A stretch of 64,000 nucleotides of DNA from Algoriphagus aquimarinus (GTDB lineage: Bacteria; Bacteroidota; Bacteroidia; Cytophagales; Cyclobacteriaceae), in the NCBI RefSeq assembly GCF_900112005.1, contig NZ_FOKK01000003.1, positions 248,001 to 312,000 on the forward strand. Direction: 5' to 3'. A program made the position numbers and the translations under genes. Below are positions 1 to 8,356 of the stretch, one piece after another. How positions within the stretch are numbered: position 1 is the first letter of the stretch; each line of letters opens with the position of its first letter. The notes beneath the pieces were generated by a model, which saw nothing but the letters and a program-made list of their open reading frames with translations, was not told the DNA's origin and made no database searches.

Positions 1-362
1 AAGGTTTTATTGTTGTCAAGGATCTCAAAAAATGGATTTAGTAACTTTTCATATTCAGGTGTCAGAGAGTAAAAGATCGTTTGGGCTTCTCTCTCAGTTT
101 CTAAAAGATTTCGATCTTTCATTTTTCTTAAGTGCTGAGAAATAGCGGAAATATTCATTCCCAAAATGTCGCTTAAATCACAGACGCAAAGTCTTTTTTC
201 CTCAAAGAGTAAATAAAGTATTTTAAGTCTGACACTATTTCCGGCCAATGAAAGTCCATTTGCTAGGTGGTCAAATGAGTCACTTAATCCAGTAACTGTG
301 TCTTTACAACGATTTATTTGTTCAAAATCAGCCTGCTGCCTTATGCAAGAATTGTTTCCCAT
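1..362 (-). CDS. ArsR/SmtB-family metal-sensing repressor (3' end cut by window edge)
   Basis: The reverse strand is open from an ATG at 360-362 to the window edge and gives about 120 residues starting MGNNSCIRQQADF. A winged helix-turn-helix follows, with the recognition region DLSDILGMNISAISQHLRKM. The segment LCVCDL just before it is the alpha-3 metal-binding motif (ELCVCDL) of ArsR/SmtB sensors, and the extra N-terminal Cys6 could be a further thiol ligand. In this family metal or metalloid binding releases the repressor from DNA. The metal (As, Hg, Cd or Zn) cannot be told because the partner genes lie outside the window. A perfect dyad sits about 25 bp upstream and suits autoregulation. 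The family call is firm; the ligand is unknown. Confidence 0.88.
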   Translation of the reverse strand, partial: MGNNSCIRQQADFEQINRCKDTVTGLSDSFDHLANGLSLAGNSVRLKILYLLFEEKRLCVCDLSDILGMNISAISQHLRKMKDRNLLETEREAQTIFYSLTPEYEKLLNPFFEILDNNKT

Positions 363-386
363 AGCACAAGGTTACATTTATTACTT

Positions 387-406
387 ATTTAAGCAAATAC
401 TTAAAT
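387..406. promoter_or_regulatory. Dyad, probable ArsR operator
   Basis: Perfect inverted repeat ATTTAAG, spacer CAAATA, CTTAAAT, centred about 35 bp upstream of the ArsR start. Size and AT-richness fit the imperfect palindromes bound by ArsR/SmtB dimers. The operator role is inferred from position and symmetry. Confidence 0.55.
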
Positions 407-741
407 ACAAAATTGTGATAAGAACAGAGAGCATTAGGAGTAAGAGGAGATATCCAGTGCCGGATATTTATATCATCCTTTGATTCCTAAGCATATAGGC
501 TTAGCAGCAAATACAAATTGAAAACACTGCTGAGTTCGATGCTTCCTTTATTTCACAATAGGGTTTTTAACCAAGAGTAGGGTTTAGTGTGGATGTGCAA
601 AGTTCCAAGTCAGCTAGCTATTCAATTTTGAAGGTGGGGTATGTGAAGTAGGAGTAAAACCTGATTTTCACTTACTCCGCAAGATTCGGGTTTTGCTATT
701 CTATGAATCAACCTACTTTTGGGTAACCTAGCAGTTAGATC
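407..741. other. Intergenic region with short inverted repeats
   Basis: No convincing gene. It holds two small dyads: ATATCC/GGATAT at 450-467 and CTAAGC/GCTTAG at 487-504. They lie upstream of both the minus-strand ArsR gene and the plus-strand repair genes, so they could be regulatory. I recognise no promoter box. Confidence 0.4.
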
Positions 742-1587
742 ATGAGCGAGAGCCAGTCCATCAATTACCAACGTATTGCCGAAGCGATTGCATATATCCA
801 AGCCAATTTCAAAAGTCAACCTTCCCTAGAGGAAATTGCGGGACAGGTTCATCTGAGTCCTTTTCATTTTCAGCGGATGTTTAGCGATTGGGCAGGGGTG
901 AGTCCCAAGAAGTTTATGCAATACCTCAGCGTGGAATATGCCAAGCAGCTGTTGCAAGGTAAGGAAGCGACTCTATTTGAAGCGGCGCAAGAAACCGGAC
1001 TTTCTGGGACGGGAAGGCTTCACGATCTCTTTGTGAGAATTGAAGGGATGACACCAGGTGAATTCAAGAATGGGGGAGAAAACCTCCAGATCAATTACAG
1101 TTTTGCTGAAAGCCCGTTCGGAGAAATCATCGTGGCTTCTACTCCGAAAGGTATTTGTCACCTGGCTTTTTTCTCAAACCAAGAAGAAGGAGAAGTAACT
1201 ATGAAAGCACGCTTTCCAAAAGCGAACTATCATCAGCTTGTGGATAAAATTCAACAGGAAGCCTTGTTTATTTTTCAGCACGATTGGAGCAAACTCAATC
1301 AGATCAAGTTGCACTTGCATGGCACCCCATTTCAATTGAAAGTTTGGGACGCGCTGCTAAAAATCCCAATGGGAAATCTGACTACTTATGGAACAATCGC
1401 AGGCGAAATAGAAAAACCAAAAGCTTCACGAGCTATTGGAACTGCTATCGGTAGTAATCCTGTTGCTTTTCTGATTCCTTGCCATCGTGTGATTCAGTCT
1501 AGCGGTAAACTCGGTGGCTACATGTGGGGGAATACAAGGAAGTCAGCGATAATAGGTTGGGAAGCTGCCCAGCAAACTAGAGAATGA
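742..1587 (+). CDS. AraC-type HTH fused to O6-methylguanine-DNA methyltransferase (Ada-like)
   Basis: A 281-residue two-domain protein. Residues about 8-110 are an AraC helix-turn-helix (SLEEIAGQVHLSPFHFQRMF and a second helix pair up to MTPGEFKN). Residues about 115-278 are an Ogt/AGT domain with the active site FLIPCHRV, Cys247, preceded by the usual TTYGTIA helix. The Ogt domain moves methyl groups from O6-methylguanine or O4-methylthymine irreversibly onto its cysteine. Unlike E. coli Ada, the N-terminal zinc/phosphotriester domain is missing, so the classic methylation switch of the activator cannot operate as in Ada. The next gene, 12 bp downstream, encodes an AlkB-like enzyme, making a compact alkylation-repair operon. 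Confidence 0.93.
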   Translation: MSESQSINYQRIAEAIAYIQANFKSQPSLEEIAGQVHLSPFHFQRMFSDWAGVSPKKFMQYLSVEYAKQLLQGKEATLFEAAQETGLSGTGRLHDLFVRIEGMTPGEFKNGGENLQINYSFAESPFGEIIVASTPKGICHLAFFSNQEEGEVTMKARFPKANYHQLVDKIQQEALFIFQHDWSKLNQIKLHLHGTPFQLKVWDALLKIPMGNLTTYGTIAGEIEKPKASRAIGTAIGSNPVAFLIPCHRVIQSSGKLGGYMWGNTRKSAIIGWEAAQQTRE

Positions 1588-1599
1588 TAACACAGTAAC

Positions 1600-2208
1600 A
1601 TGGATTTATTCAATCAGGATTCAGTTGAAAGTTTTAACCTGCTGCCCAAAGACGGCACGGTGAATTACTATGGCAAGATTATGCCTACGGCTAAGGCTTT
1701 GACCTACCTAGACTATTTACTGAACGAGATTCAATGGAAGAATGACGTGGCGATTATTTTTGGAAAACGAATTGAAACCAAGCGTAAAGTGGCTTGGTAT
1801 GCAGAAAATCGGTTTGAATACACTTATTCCAATACTACAAAAACAGCCTTGCCTTGGACTAAGGAATTGCTGGAGCTTAAGGATCTGGTAGAAAAGAAGA
1901 CGGGGGAAACCTTCAATTCCTGCTTGCTGAATCTGTATCATAATGGATCAGAGGGAATGGCTTGGCATAGCGACGGAGAAACGGATCTGAAAAAGAATGG
2001 AGCAATCGCTTCGGTGAGTTTTGGAGCGGAACGGAAATTTGCTTTCAAACATAAAGCAACAAAAGAGACCATTTCACAGATTTTAGAAAATGGGAGTTTG
2101 CTGGTAATGAAAGGAACTACTCAGACGCATTGGATGCATCGACTTCCACCCACAAAGCTAGTTTCTAAACCCAGAATCAATTTGACTTTCCGAACGATAG
2201 TGAGGTGA
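1600..2208 (+). CDS. AlkB-like 2-oxoglutarate/Fe(II) dioxygenase
   Basis: A 202-residue protein of the AlkB family, which oxidatively removes methyl groups from 1-methyladenine and 3-methylcytosine using iron, oxygen and 2-oxoglutarate. The iron facial triad is visible: H123 and D125 in WHSDGE, and the distal His in the HRLP segment (about H180). The 2-oxoglutarate-binding arginine motif is RINLTFR at the C-terminus. The family's NLYHNGSEGM segment precedes the first histidine. It follows the Ada-like gene by 12 bp and is probably co-transcribed. Length matches short ALKBH2/3-like bacterial members. Nucleic-acid repair is known for the family; the exact substrate is inferred. Confidence 0.93.
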   Translation: MDLFNQDSVESFNLLPKDGTVNYYGKIMPTAKALTYLDYLLNEIQWKNDVAIIFGKRIETKRKVAWYAENRFEYTYSNTTKTALPWTKELLELKDLVEKKTGETFNSCLLNLYHNGSEGMAWHSDGETDLKKNGAIASVSFGAERKFAFKHKATKETISQILENGSLLVMKGTTQTHWMHRLPPTKLVSKPRINLTFRTIVR

Positions 2209-2774
2209 TTTTTTTGTCTTATGCTGGTTTAAGTTTTATGACCTGCCTTCCGCAAGCAAGTAAGGGCGAATAATCATTCGCCCTTACGAGATGTAGTAAT
2301 CCATATTGTGGCCTAGTAGACGGTGTTTGATTTGATAGCTGCATTACTAAACTCTCTCAGGCCAGTTTTGATCAACTTTTTCAATTCTTCACCCTCATAG
2401 TTGATTATTGAAAGTTTTCAATAGGGAAATCGTACAAAACATTACTTTTTAAAATTGTCTTATTTTGTTGCATAGGGTACAAAATCCATGAATCTCTAAT
2501 TGTCAAACGGTATTTTTCAAGTTGTACCCTGAAATTTTACCGAGTCTGTATTTTTATTTTTCTTAATCCAAGGATAGCAGTACTTTGATAGAACTATTAA
2601 ACCCATTAATATCACTAGGAATATAAACCATAAACTTTAACCAGGAGATCAATTGAAATCGAGCCTGCCGGAGGCAGATAGGTATGAAGAAAAACTACAC
2701 ACCGTGGAATGACTAATGCATGCGAGATTTCTCCCGAAAGTTATCGGGATGACCAAAAAGACAATTACTAACAC
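2209..2774. other. Intergenic region between alkB-like and tldD-like genes
   Basis: About 565 bases without a supported gene. It contains the perfect hairpin at 2260-2287, the small palindrome CTGCC/GGCAG near 2666, and CCCGA/TCGGG near 2733, a type of short interspersed palindrome common between genes in this phylum. AT-rich stretches before 2775 probably carry the tldD promoter, but I cannot assign its boxes. Confidence 0.5.
2260..2287. repeat. Perfect 12-bp hairpin palindrome (REP-like)
   Basis: Arms GTAAGGGCGAAT (2260-2271) and ATTCGCCCTTAC (2276-2287) with loop AATC. It lies 51 bp after the alkB-like stop. There is no U-run on either side, so it resembles a dispersed palindromic repeat more than an intrinsic terminator, though it could stop or protect the transcript. 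Confidence 0.7.
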
Positions 2775-4418
2775 ATGAAAAGAAGAGATTTTATCCACCT
2801 TTCCGGAATGGGGCTTGGAGCCCTTGCCACATCCGGACTAGTCATGATGGGAAATCCTGTCTCGGCTGAGCAATTGCTTGAGCCAGGAATGGATCCAGCG
2901 GCTAAAAAAGTACTTGCTGACATTGCATTGAATGCTGCCAGGGGCAAAGGCGCTACTTACACAGATGTTCGAATAGGAAGATACTTGCGCCAAAATGTAA
3001 GCACAAGAGAGAAAAACGTCCAAAACATCTCAAATTCAGAGACGTTTGGTGTCGGCATTCGAGTGATTGCTAATGGCACTTGGGGCTTTTCGGCAACCTC
3101 AGATGTATCCCCTGACGGGATCAAAAGCTGTGCAGAAACTGCAGTAGCCATCGCCAAAGCAAATTCCAAATTGCAAAAGGAACCTGTAGTCCTTGCTCCT
3201 GAAAAAGGACATGGAGAGGTGACTTGGAATACGCCAATCAAGAAGAATGCAATGGAAGTTCCTGTAAAGGATAAAATTGACCTTCTTCTGAAAGTGAACA
3301 ATTCTGCTATGGATAATGGAGTTGCCTTCGTCAATTCCTCTCTCTTCATCATTAACGAGCAGAAGTATTTTGCGTCCACTGATGGTTCTTACATTGATCA
3401 GGATATCCATCGTATCTGGCCGACGTTTTCAGTGACAGCTGTGAACAAAGGGGCGGGTGGATTTAGAAGTAGACAGGCACTTAGTGCGCCAATGGGTATG
3501 GGTTATGAATACCTGGATGGTCTTGCTGAGGATAAAATCATGAATCCTGCTGGCTTCAATAGCTACAAGAATTCCTACGATATGGTAGAGGATGCGATAG
3601 GTGCAGCCAAGCATTCAAAAGAAAAAATCACTGCAAAATCAGTTATTCCTGGGAAGTATGACTTAGTTCTAGATCCAGATCACCTGGGACTTACAATTCA
3701 TGAATCCGTAGGGCATCCGCTTGAACTGGATAGAGTGTTGGGTTATGAGGCGAATTATGCCGGTACTAGCTTCGCTACGTTGGACAAATGGAAATCAGGC
3801 GATTTCAAATATGGCTCTGATAAAGTAAATATCGTCGCTGATAAGACTCAGCCTTTTTCCCTGGGAAATACAGGATACGATGATGAGGGAGTAAAATGTA
3901 AAGAGTGGGATTTGATCAAAAACGGTGTTTTGGTAAACTATCAGGCAATTCGTGACCAAGTCAAAATCTTAGGTGAAAATGAATCTAACGGTTGTGCTTT
4001 TGCAGACAGTTGGAGTTCTGTGCAATTTCAGCGTATGCCTAATGTTTCTCTGAAACCAGGTACGGAGAAACTCAGTCCTGCTGAAATGGTTAAGAATGTT
4101 GAAAAAGGAGTTTACATTCTTGGAAGAGGTTCTTATTCTATTGATCAGCAGCGTTACAATTTCCAGTTTGGAGGTCAGTTGTTTTACGAAATCAAGAATG
4201 GGGAGATCGTGGGAATGCTCGAAGATGTAGCCTACCAGTCCAATACTCAAGAGTTTTGGAATTCTTGCTCGCAGATTTGCGACAAAGATGATTACAAGTT
4301 TTTCGGCTCGTTCAATGACGGCAAAGGCCAACCTTCACAATCATCAGCAGTTTCTCATGGCAGTTCCACTACCCGTTTTGACGGAGTGAACGTGATCAAT
4401 ACGGGAAGAAACATTTAA
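2775..4418 (+). CDS. TldD-like metallopeptidase subunit, Tat-exported
   Basis: A 547-residue TldD/PmbA family protein. The N-terminus MKRRDFIHLSGMGLGALA has a twin-arginine-like RRDF motif and a hydrophobic segment ending near VSA, so it is probably exported or membrane-anchored, unlike cytosolic E. coli TldD. The zinc motif HESVGH (residues 309-314) is the HExxxH signature of the metal-bearing subunit. The C-terminus carries the family segment GKGQPSQSSAVSHG. The partner TldE-like subunit follows by 16 bp. Family members cleave unfolded peptides as a TldD/TldE heterodimer. The signal sequence and the downstream MoxR cluster suggest an envelope role here, which is inference. Confidence 0.92.
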   Translation: MKRRDFIHLSGMGLGALATSGLVMMGNPVSAEQLLEPGMDPAAKKVLADIALNAARGKGATYTDVRIGRYLRQNVSTREKNVQNISNSETFGVGIRVIANGTWGFSATSDVSPDGIKSCAETAVAIAKANSKLQKEPVVLAPEKGHGEVTWNTPIKKNAMEVPVKDKIDLLLKVNNSAMDNGVAFVNSSLFIINEQKYFASTDGSYIDQDIHRIWPTFSVTAVNKGAGGFRSRQALSAPMGMGYEYLDGLAEDKIMNPAGFNSYKNSYDMVEDAIGAAKHSKEKITAKSVIPGKYDLVLDPDHLGLTIHESVGHPLELDRVLGYEANYAGTSFATLDKWKSGDFKYGSDKVNIVADKTQPFSLGNTGYDDEGVKCKEWDLIKNGVLVNYQAIRDQVKILGENESNGCAFADSWSSVQFQRMPNVSLKPGTEKLSPAEMVKNVEKGVYILGRGSYSIDQQRYNFQFGGQLFYEIKNGEIVGMLEDVAYQSNTQEFWNSCSQICDKDDYKFFGSFNDGKGQPSQSSAVSHGSSTTRFDGVNVINTGRNI

Positions 4419-4434
4419 CCTCAACGCGGAAATT

Positions 4435-5766
4435 ATGGCCATATTAACTAAAGAAGAAGCAAAGAAAATTATAGATAAGGTGCTTTCCTATTCCAAAGCG
4501 GACGAGATGGAAGTGTCCATTTTTGGAGGAAAAACCGGTAATATCAGATATGCTAGAAATACAGTGAACACAAGTGGAGAGACGAATGAAATTCGTCTAA
4601 GTGTAAACTCTGTATTTGGCAAGAAAGTGGGATCTTCATCTACCAATGAGCTGGATGATGCCTCACTGAAAAAGGTAGTAGCACGTGCAGAGGAAATCGC
4701 TATGTTGGCTCCTGAGAATCCTGAGTACATGCCTATGCTCGGGCCTCAAGTTTATCCTGAGACGGCTACATTCAGTCCGGCGACAGATAAGATCACACCA
4801 GACTTCCGGGCGCAATTGGCCATGGACAGTATAGAAGTGACCAGTACAGGTGATCTTACCGCTGCGGGTTATTTGGAAGATTTCTCTGGCTTTGTGGCTT
4901 CTGGGAATAGCAAAGGCCAATTTGGCTACAATACCAGCACATCAGTTGATTTCTCCATTACAGTGAGAACGACGGATGGCACAGGATCTGGTTATGCGAT
5001 TAGAGATTTCAATGATGTCAATCTCCTGAATTCAAAAGAGGTGACTAGCATTGCAATGCAGAAAGCGCAAGCATCTGCAAATGCCCAGGCAATAGAGCCG
5101 GGAAAATATACTGTTATCCTTGAGCCTACTGCGGCTGGAGATTTATTGAGCTTGCTGACAAGAGGTTTTGATGCACGGAGTGCAGACGAAGGAAGAAGCT
5201 ATATGAGTAAAAAGGGTGGAGGAACTCGCCTGGGAGAAAAATTATTCGATGAGCGAGTTTCGATCATTTCAGATCCTTTCAACACAGAAATTCCTACATC
5301 ACCATGGGATGGAGATGGGTTGCCTAAGCAAAAAACTACTTGGGTAGAAAATGGAGTAGTGAAAAACCTTTCTTATTCTCGCTATTGGGCAGAAAAGCAA
5401 GGAGTAACACCGCTTTCAGGTGCTGGAGGATTTGGTGGCGGCGGATTTATTTTCTCCGGTGGCGATGAATCTATTGCCGATATGATCAAAAGCACTGAAA
5501 GAGGCGTGCTGGTTACCAGATTCTGGTACATCAGAGCGGTAGATCCTCAGACCCTGCTATTCACGGGCTTGACCAGAGATGGTACTTTCTACATAGAAAA
5601 TGGTCAGATCAAATTCCCGGTGAAGAACTTTAGATTCAATGAGAGCCCGATTATCATGTTGAACAACATAGAATCTATGGGTAAGCCTCAGCGAGTAGGA
5701 GGAAGCTTGATTCCGCCAATGAAGATCAGAGACTTTACCTTCACTAGCTTATCTGACGCTGTTTAA
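4435..5766 (+). CDS. TldE/PmbA-like subunit of the metallopeptidase
   Basis: A 443-residue TldE/PmbA homologue with no HExxxH motif, as expected for the non-metal partner of TldD. Family landmarks include RYARNTVNTSGE near the N-terminus, GKYTVILEPTAAGDLLSLL in the centre and the conserved C-terminal portion from about residue 370. It starts 16 bp after the TldD-like gene, so the two are almost surely co-translated. I see no signal peptide, in contrast to its predicted Tat-exported partner. Either it is carried across in complex with TldD or the two act in different compartments; that mismatch is worth noting. Confidence 0.92.
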   Translation: MAILTKEEAKKIIDKVLSYSKADEMEVSIFGGKTGNIRYARNTVNTSGETNEIRLSVNSVFGKKVGSSSTNELDDASLKKVVARAEEIAMLAPENPEYMPMLGPQVYPETATFSPATDKITPDFRAQLAMDSIEVTSTGDLTAAGYLEDFSGFVASGNSKGQFGYNTSTSVDFSITVRTTDGTGSGYAIRDFNDVNLLNSKEVTSIAMQKAQASANAQAIEPGKYTVILEPTAAGDLLSLLTRGFDARSADEGRSYMSKKGGGTRLGEKLFDERVSIISDPFNTEIPTSPWDGDGLPKQKTTWVENGVVKNLSYSRYWAEKQGVTPLSGAGGFGGGGFIFSGGDESIADMIKSTERGVLVTRFWYIRAVDPQTLLFTGLTRDGTFYIENGQIKFPVKNFRFNESPIIMLNNIESMGKPQRVGGSLIPPMKIRDFTFTSLSDAV

Positions 5767-5881
5767 ATCAGTTCACAGTGAGCAGTATTCAGTTTACAGT
5801 AATTATTTACTTTGACTGGGTACTGCTTATTGCTTAAAGAGGTGATCACTGATCACTGAATACTGAAAACTGACCACTGAA
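5767..5881. repeat. Imperfect inverted repeats of CAGT/ACTG-rich sequence
   Basis: The gap between the TldE-like and DUF4159 genes is filled by two related segments in opposite orientation: CAGTATTCAGTTTACAGT near 5782 and CACTGAATACTGAAAACTG near 5855. The pairing could form a long imperfect hairpin. This looks like a degraded dispersed repeat; I see no terminator U-run. Confidence 0.5.
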
Positions 5882-6499
5882 ATGCAACCTTTCTTTTTCA
5901 CTAGAATCAAATACAATTCCGGCAATTGGGATACTGATCAACGTATGCCTATCAACTTGCTCAATTCACTGGTGGAATACACAACCATTCCTGTAGATGA
6001 AAAGGAAAAAATAGTAGAGCTGAGTAGTAAGGAGATTTTCAAAAGTCCTTTTTGCTATATCAGTGGGCATAAGTTGGTAGAGTTTTCGTCCGAAGAGCGA
6101 CAGAATTTCAAGACTTATGTAGAAAACGGAGGCTTCGTCTTTGCCGATGATTGCAATCATGACATAGATGGACTTTTCGCAAAATCCTTCGAAGCCGAAA
6201 TGGCTAAAACCTTTGGAGAAGATGCGCTCCAAAAAATACCCAATAACCACCCAATTTATTCTTCCTTCTTTGAATTTGATGATGGCCCTCCGGCCACTTC
6301 ATTTGAGCTTAATGGCTGGGGAGATGACCTGATTCATGATTACTTGAAAGCAATTGTTGTAAATGGTAGGATAGGAGTCCTTTATAGCAACAAAGATTAT
6401 GGCTGCGAGTGGGATTATGACTTCAGAAATAAGCGATTCTTAAAGGTTGACAATACCAAGTTTGGTGTCAACATAGTGGTTTATGCATTAACACAATGA
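5882..6499 (+). CDS. DUF4159 domain protein
   Basis: A 205-residue protein that fits DUF4159 along its whole length, opening MQPFFFTRIKYNSGNWDTD. The fold is expected to resemble a glutamine-amidotransferase-like domain, but no biochemical role is established. The segment FVFADDCNHDIDGLF and the WGDDLIHDYLKAI region are the clearest landmarks. No signal peptide or membrane segment is seen. The stop codon overlaps the start of the MoxR gene by 4 bp (ATGA), so translation is coupled. DUF4159 genes commonly sit beside moxR-DUF58-batA genes, which supports a structural or regulatory part in that complex. Confidence 0.85.
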   Translation: MQPFFFTRIKYNSGNWDTDQRMPINLLNSLVEYTTIPVDEKEKIVELSSKEIFKSPFCYISGHKLVEFSSEERQNFKTYVENGGFVFADDCNHDIDGLFAKSFEAEMAKTFGEDALQKIPNNHPIYSSFFEFDDGPPATSFELNGWGDDLIHDYLKAIVVNGRIGVLYSNKDYGCEWDYDFRNKRFLKVDNTKFGVNIVVYALTQ

Positions 6500-7500
6500 T
6501 TTTGGAAAACACAGATTTAACAGCATATAAAGAGCTAGTGGGTAAAATTCCCTTGCTCAAAAAAGAAATAGCTAAAGTCATCGTCGGTCAGGAATCTGTG
6601 ATCGAAGAAATCATCATCACACTACTAGCTGGTGGGCATTGCCTGCTGGAAGGTGTTCCTGGTTTGGCAAAAACGCTGATGGTCAATTCTCTTTCTCAAG
6701 GAATGGATATGAACTTTAAGCGAATTCAATTCACGCCTGATTTGATGCCTGGGGATATATTAGGGACAGAAATCCTAGAGGAAGACCATGCGACTGGTAA
6801 GAAGTTCTTCCAATTTAATCGAGGGCCGATCTTCGCGAATATGGTGTTGGCAGATGAGATCAACAGAACTCCCTCCAAAACCCAAGCTGCCTTGCTCGAA
6901 GCTATGCAAGAGAAGGTAGTGACTTATGGAGGGCAGCATCATCCTCTTCCAGATCCTTTTTTGATTATTGCTACGCAAAATCCAATTGAGCAATCAGGAA
7001 CTTATCCACTTCCAGAAGCACAACTAGATCGCTTTCTTTTGTATATCAAATTGGGGTATCCATCTGAGCAGGAGGAGTTGGAAGTCCTGGAAAAAACTAC
7101 AGGGACTTACAAAGGAAAACCAGATGTAGTCTTCACGGGTACGGATGTCAAAACACTTCAGAAGCTGACTAGAGAGGTACATATTGATTCCAGTTTGCTG
7201 ATTTACATCAATAAGCTGATTCGAGCTACAAGGCCTGATAATTCAGGAATACAGTCAGTTATAGATTATGTAGAGTGGGGCGCAGGTACACGAGCCGGTC
7301 AGGCTTTGATTCTATGTGCCAAAGCGAGAGCCTTGGTAAAAGGTCGCTTTGCTGTCACACCTGATGATATCAAGACGCTAGCTTATCCAGTTTTAAGGCA
7401 TAGGCTTTCCTTACATTTCAGAGCAGAAGCTGAGAACATACAGCCAGATGCTGTCATCACCAAAATCCTTGAAGCATTACCAATCCATGCAAGCAAGTAA
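6496..7500 (+). CDS. MoxR-family AAA+ ATPase
   Basis: A 334-residue MoxR ATPase. Walker A is GVPGLAKT (about residues 54-61) and Walker B is VLADEIN (about residues 116-122). The MoxR segment TQNPIEQSGTYPLPEAQLDRF follows with sensor residues. MoxR proteins act as chaperone-like ATPases that mature or activate a partner through proteins with von Willebrand A (vWA) domains; here the likely partner is the DUF58 protein encoded next. The start overlaps DUF4159 by 4 bp and the end overlaps the DUF58 gene by 14 bp, so the three appear translationally coupled. The target complex is unknown. Confidence 0.96.
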   Translation: MILENTDLTAYKELVGKIPLLKKEIAKVIVGQESVIEEIIITLLAGGHCLLEGVPGLAKTLMVNSLSQGMDMNFKRIQFTPDLMPGDILGTEILEEDHATGKKFFQFNRGPIFANMVLADEINRTPSKTQAALLEAMQEKVVTYGGQHHPLPDPFLIIATQNPIEQSGTYPLPEAQLDRFLLYIKLGYPSEQEELEVLEKTTGTYKGKPDVVFTGTDVKTLQKLTREVHIDSSLLIYINKLIRATRPDNSGIQSVIDYVEWGAGTRAGQALILCAKARALVKGRFAVTPDDIKTLAYPVLRHRLSLHFRAEAENIQPDAVITKILEALPIHASK

Positions 7501-8356
7501 TCTGGAGATCATCAAACTCAATAACCTGAAGTTGGCTGCTAAAATCATCAGCGAGCAACTCAAGCATGGGGTGCACCTAGGCAAACGCGTGGGAGTTGGT
7601 TCTGAGTTTGAGCAGTACAGGTATTACGAGCCAGGGGATGATCCCAAGAGGATTGATTGGAAGTACTTTTCCCGATCCGGTAAGTATATGATCAAAGAAT
7701 CGCAGACTGAGAGCCATTTGCATGTGCGTGTGATGCTTGATCTCTCTGGGTCGATGAATTACGTGGAGGATGGGATCAAACGTCTTGATTACGCTAAAAA
7801 CCTCATTGCTTCACTTTCCTACTTAGCCCATCAGCAAGGAGACTCCTTGACCTATTTTACGTTTCAGGATGGAAAGATAGAGCAGAAGGTGTCCGCATCA
7901 CCTAAGTCATTTCAACGCATTTTATATTATTTGGAAACTGAAACTGCTGCTGGAACCTGGCCTGTCTTGAAAAAGGAGTTTCCTGTATTGAAAAGCAAGC
8001 AGCGGGAGTTGATAATTCTGGTGTCTGATTTTTTGCAAAAAGATAACGAATGGCTGGACATAGTGGAGCAAATGAGGCATCCCAAAAAAGAGATTGTGTT
8101 GTTTCAGATTCTGGGAAAGCAGGAGGAAAAGTTTGACTTGAAGGGTAATTTTCATTTTCATGATTTGGAGTCAGATCGCTCAATTATTTTGGATGGAAAG
8201 GCGATAGATAAAACCTATAACGATTCTATAAAGAATTATTTGTCAGGTTTTAAGCAATCGTTGATTCTACCTCAAGTTCATCTGTTTCAAGCAAGATTGA
8301 CGGATTCAATCGCCGGCCTAATCAGCAAGTTTCTTGCAGAAAGATCCCTTTCGTGA
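7487..8356 (+). CDS. DUF58/vWA-like protein, MoxR partner
   Basis: A DUF58 protein of 289 residues from the ATG at 7487. An upstream ATG at 7448 in the same frame would overlap MoxR by 53 bp and add 13 unconserved residues, so I prefer 7487. DUF58 landmarks are the YYEPGDDPKRIDWKYFSRSG segment and a vWA fold with the MIDAS-like motif DLSGSM. No membrane segment is seen. The product probably binds metal and acts with the MoxR ATPase in assembling or activating the membrane proteins encoded downstream. The stop overlaps the next start (TGATG). Confidence 0.93.
   Translation: MQASNLEIIKLNNLKLAAKIISEQLKHGVHLGKRVGVGSEFEQYRYYEPGDDPKRIDWKYFSRSGKYMIKESQTESHLHVRVMLDLSGSMNYVEDGIKRLDYAKNLIASLSYLAHQQGDSLTYFTFQDGKIEQKVSASPKSFQRILYYLETETAAGTWPVLKKEFPVLKSKQRELIILVSDFLQKDNEWLDIVEQMRHPKKEIVLFQILGKQEEKFDLKGNFHFHDLESDRSIILDGKAIDKTYNDSIKNYLSGFKQSLILPQVHLFQARLTDSIAGLISKFLAERSLS

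Noticed and set aside
298..483. 61-codon plus-strand ORF at the left edge
   Set aside because: Lies opposite the ArsR gene and its upstream region, has no recognisable domain and no promoter or RBS; chance ORF.
2313..2414. Reverse-strand open stretch reading YEGEELKKLIKTGLREFSN, possible gene remnant
   Set aside because: About 33 codons after a TGA, no start, no recognised family; too short to call a remnant without a search.
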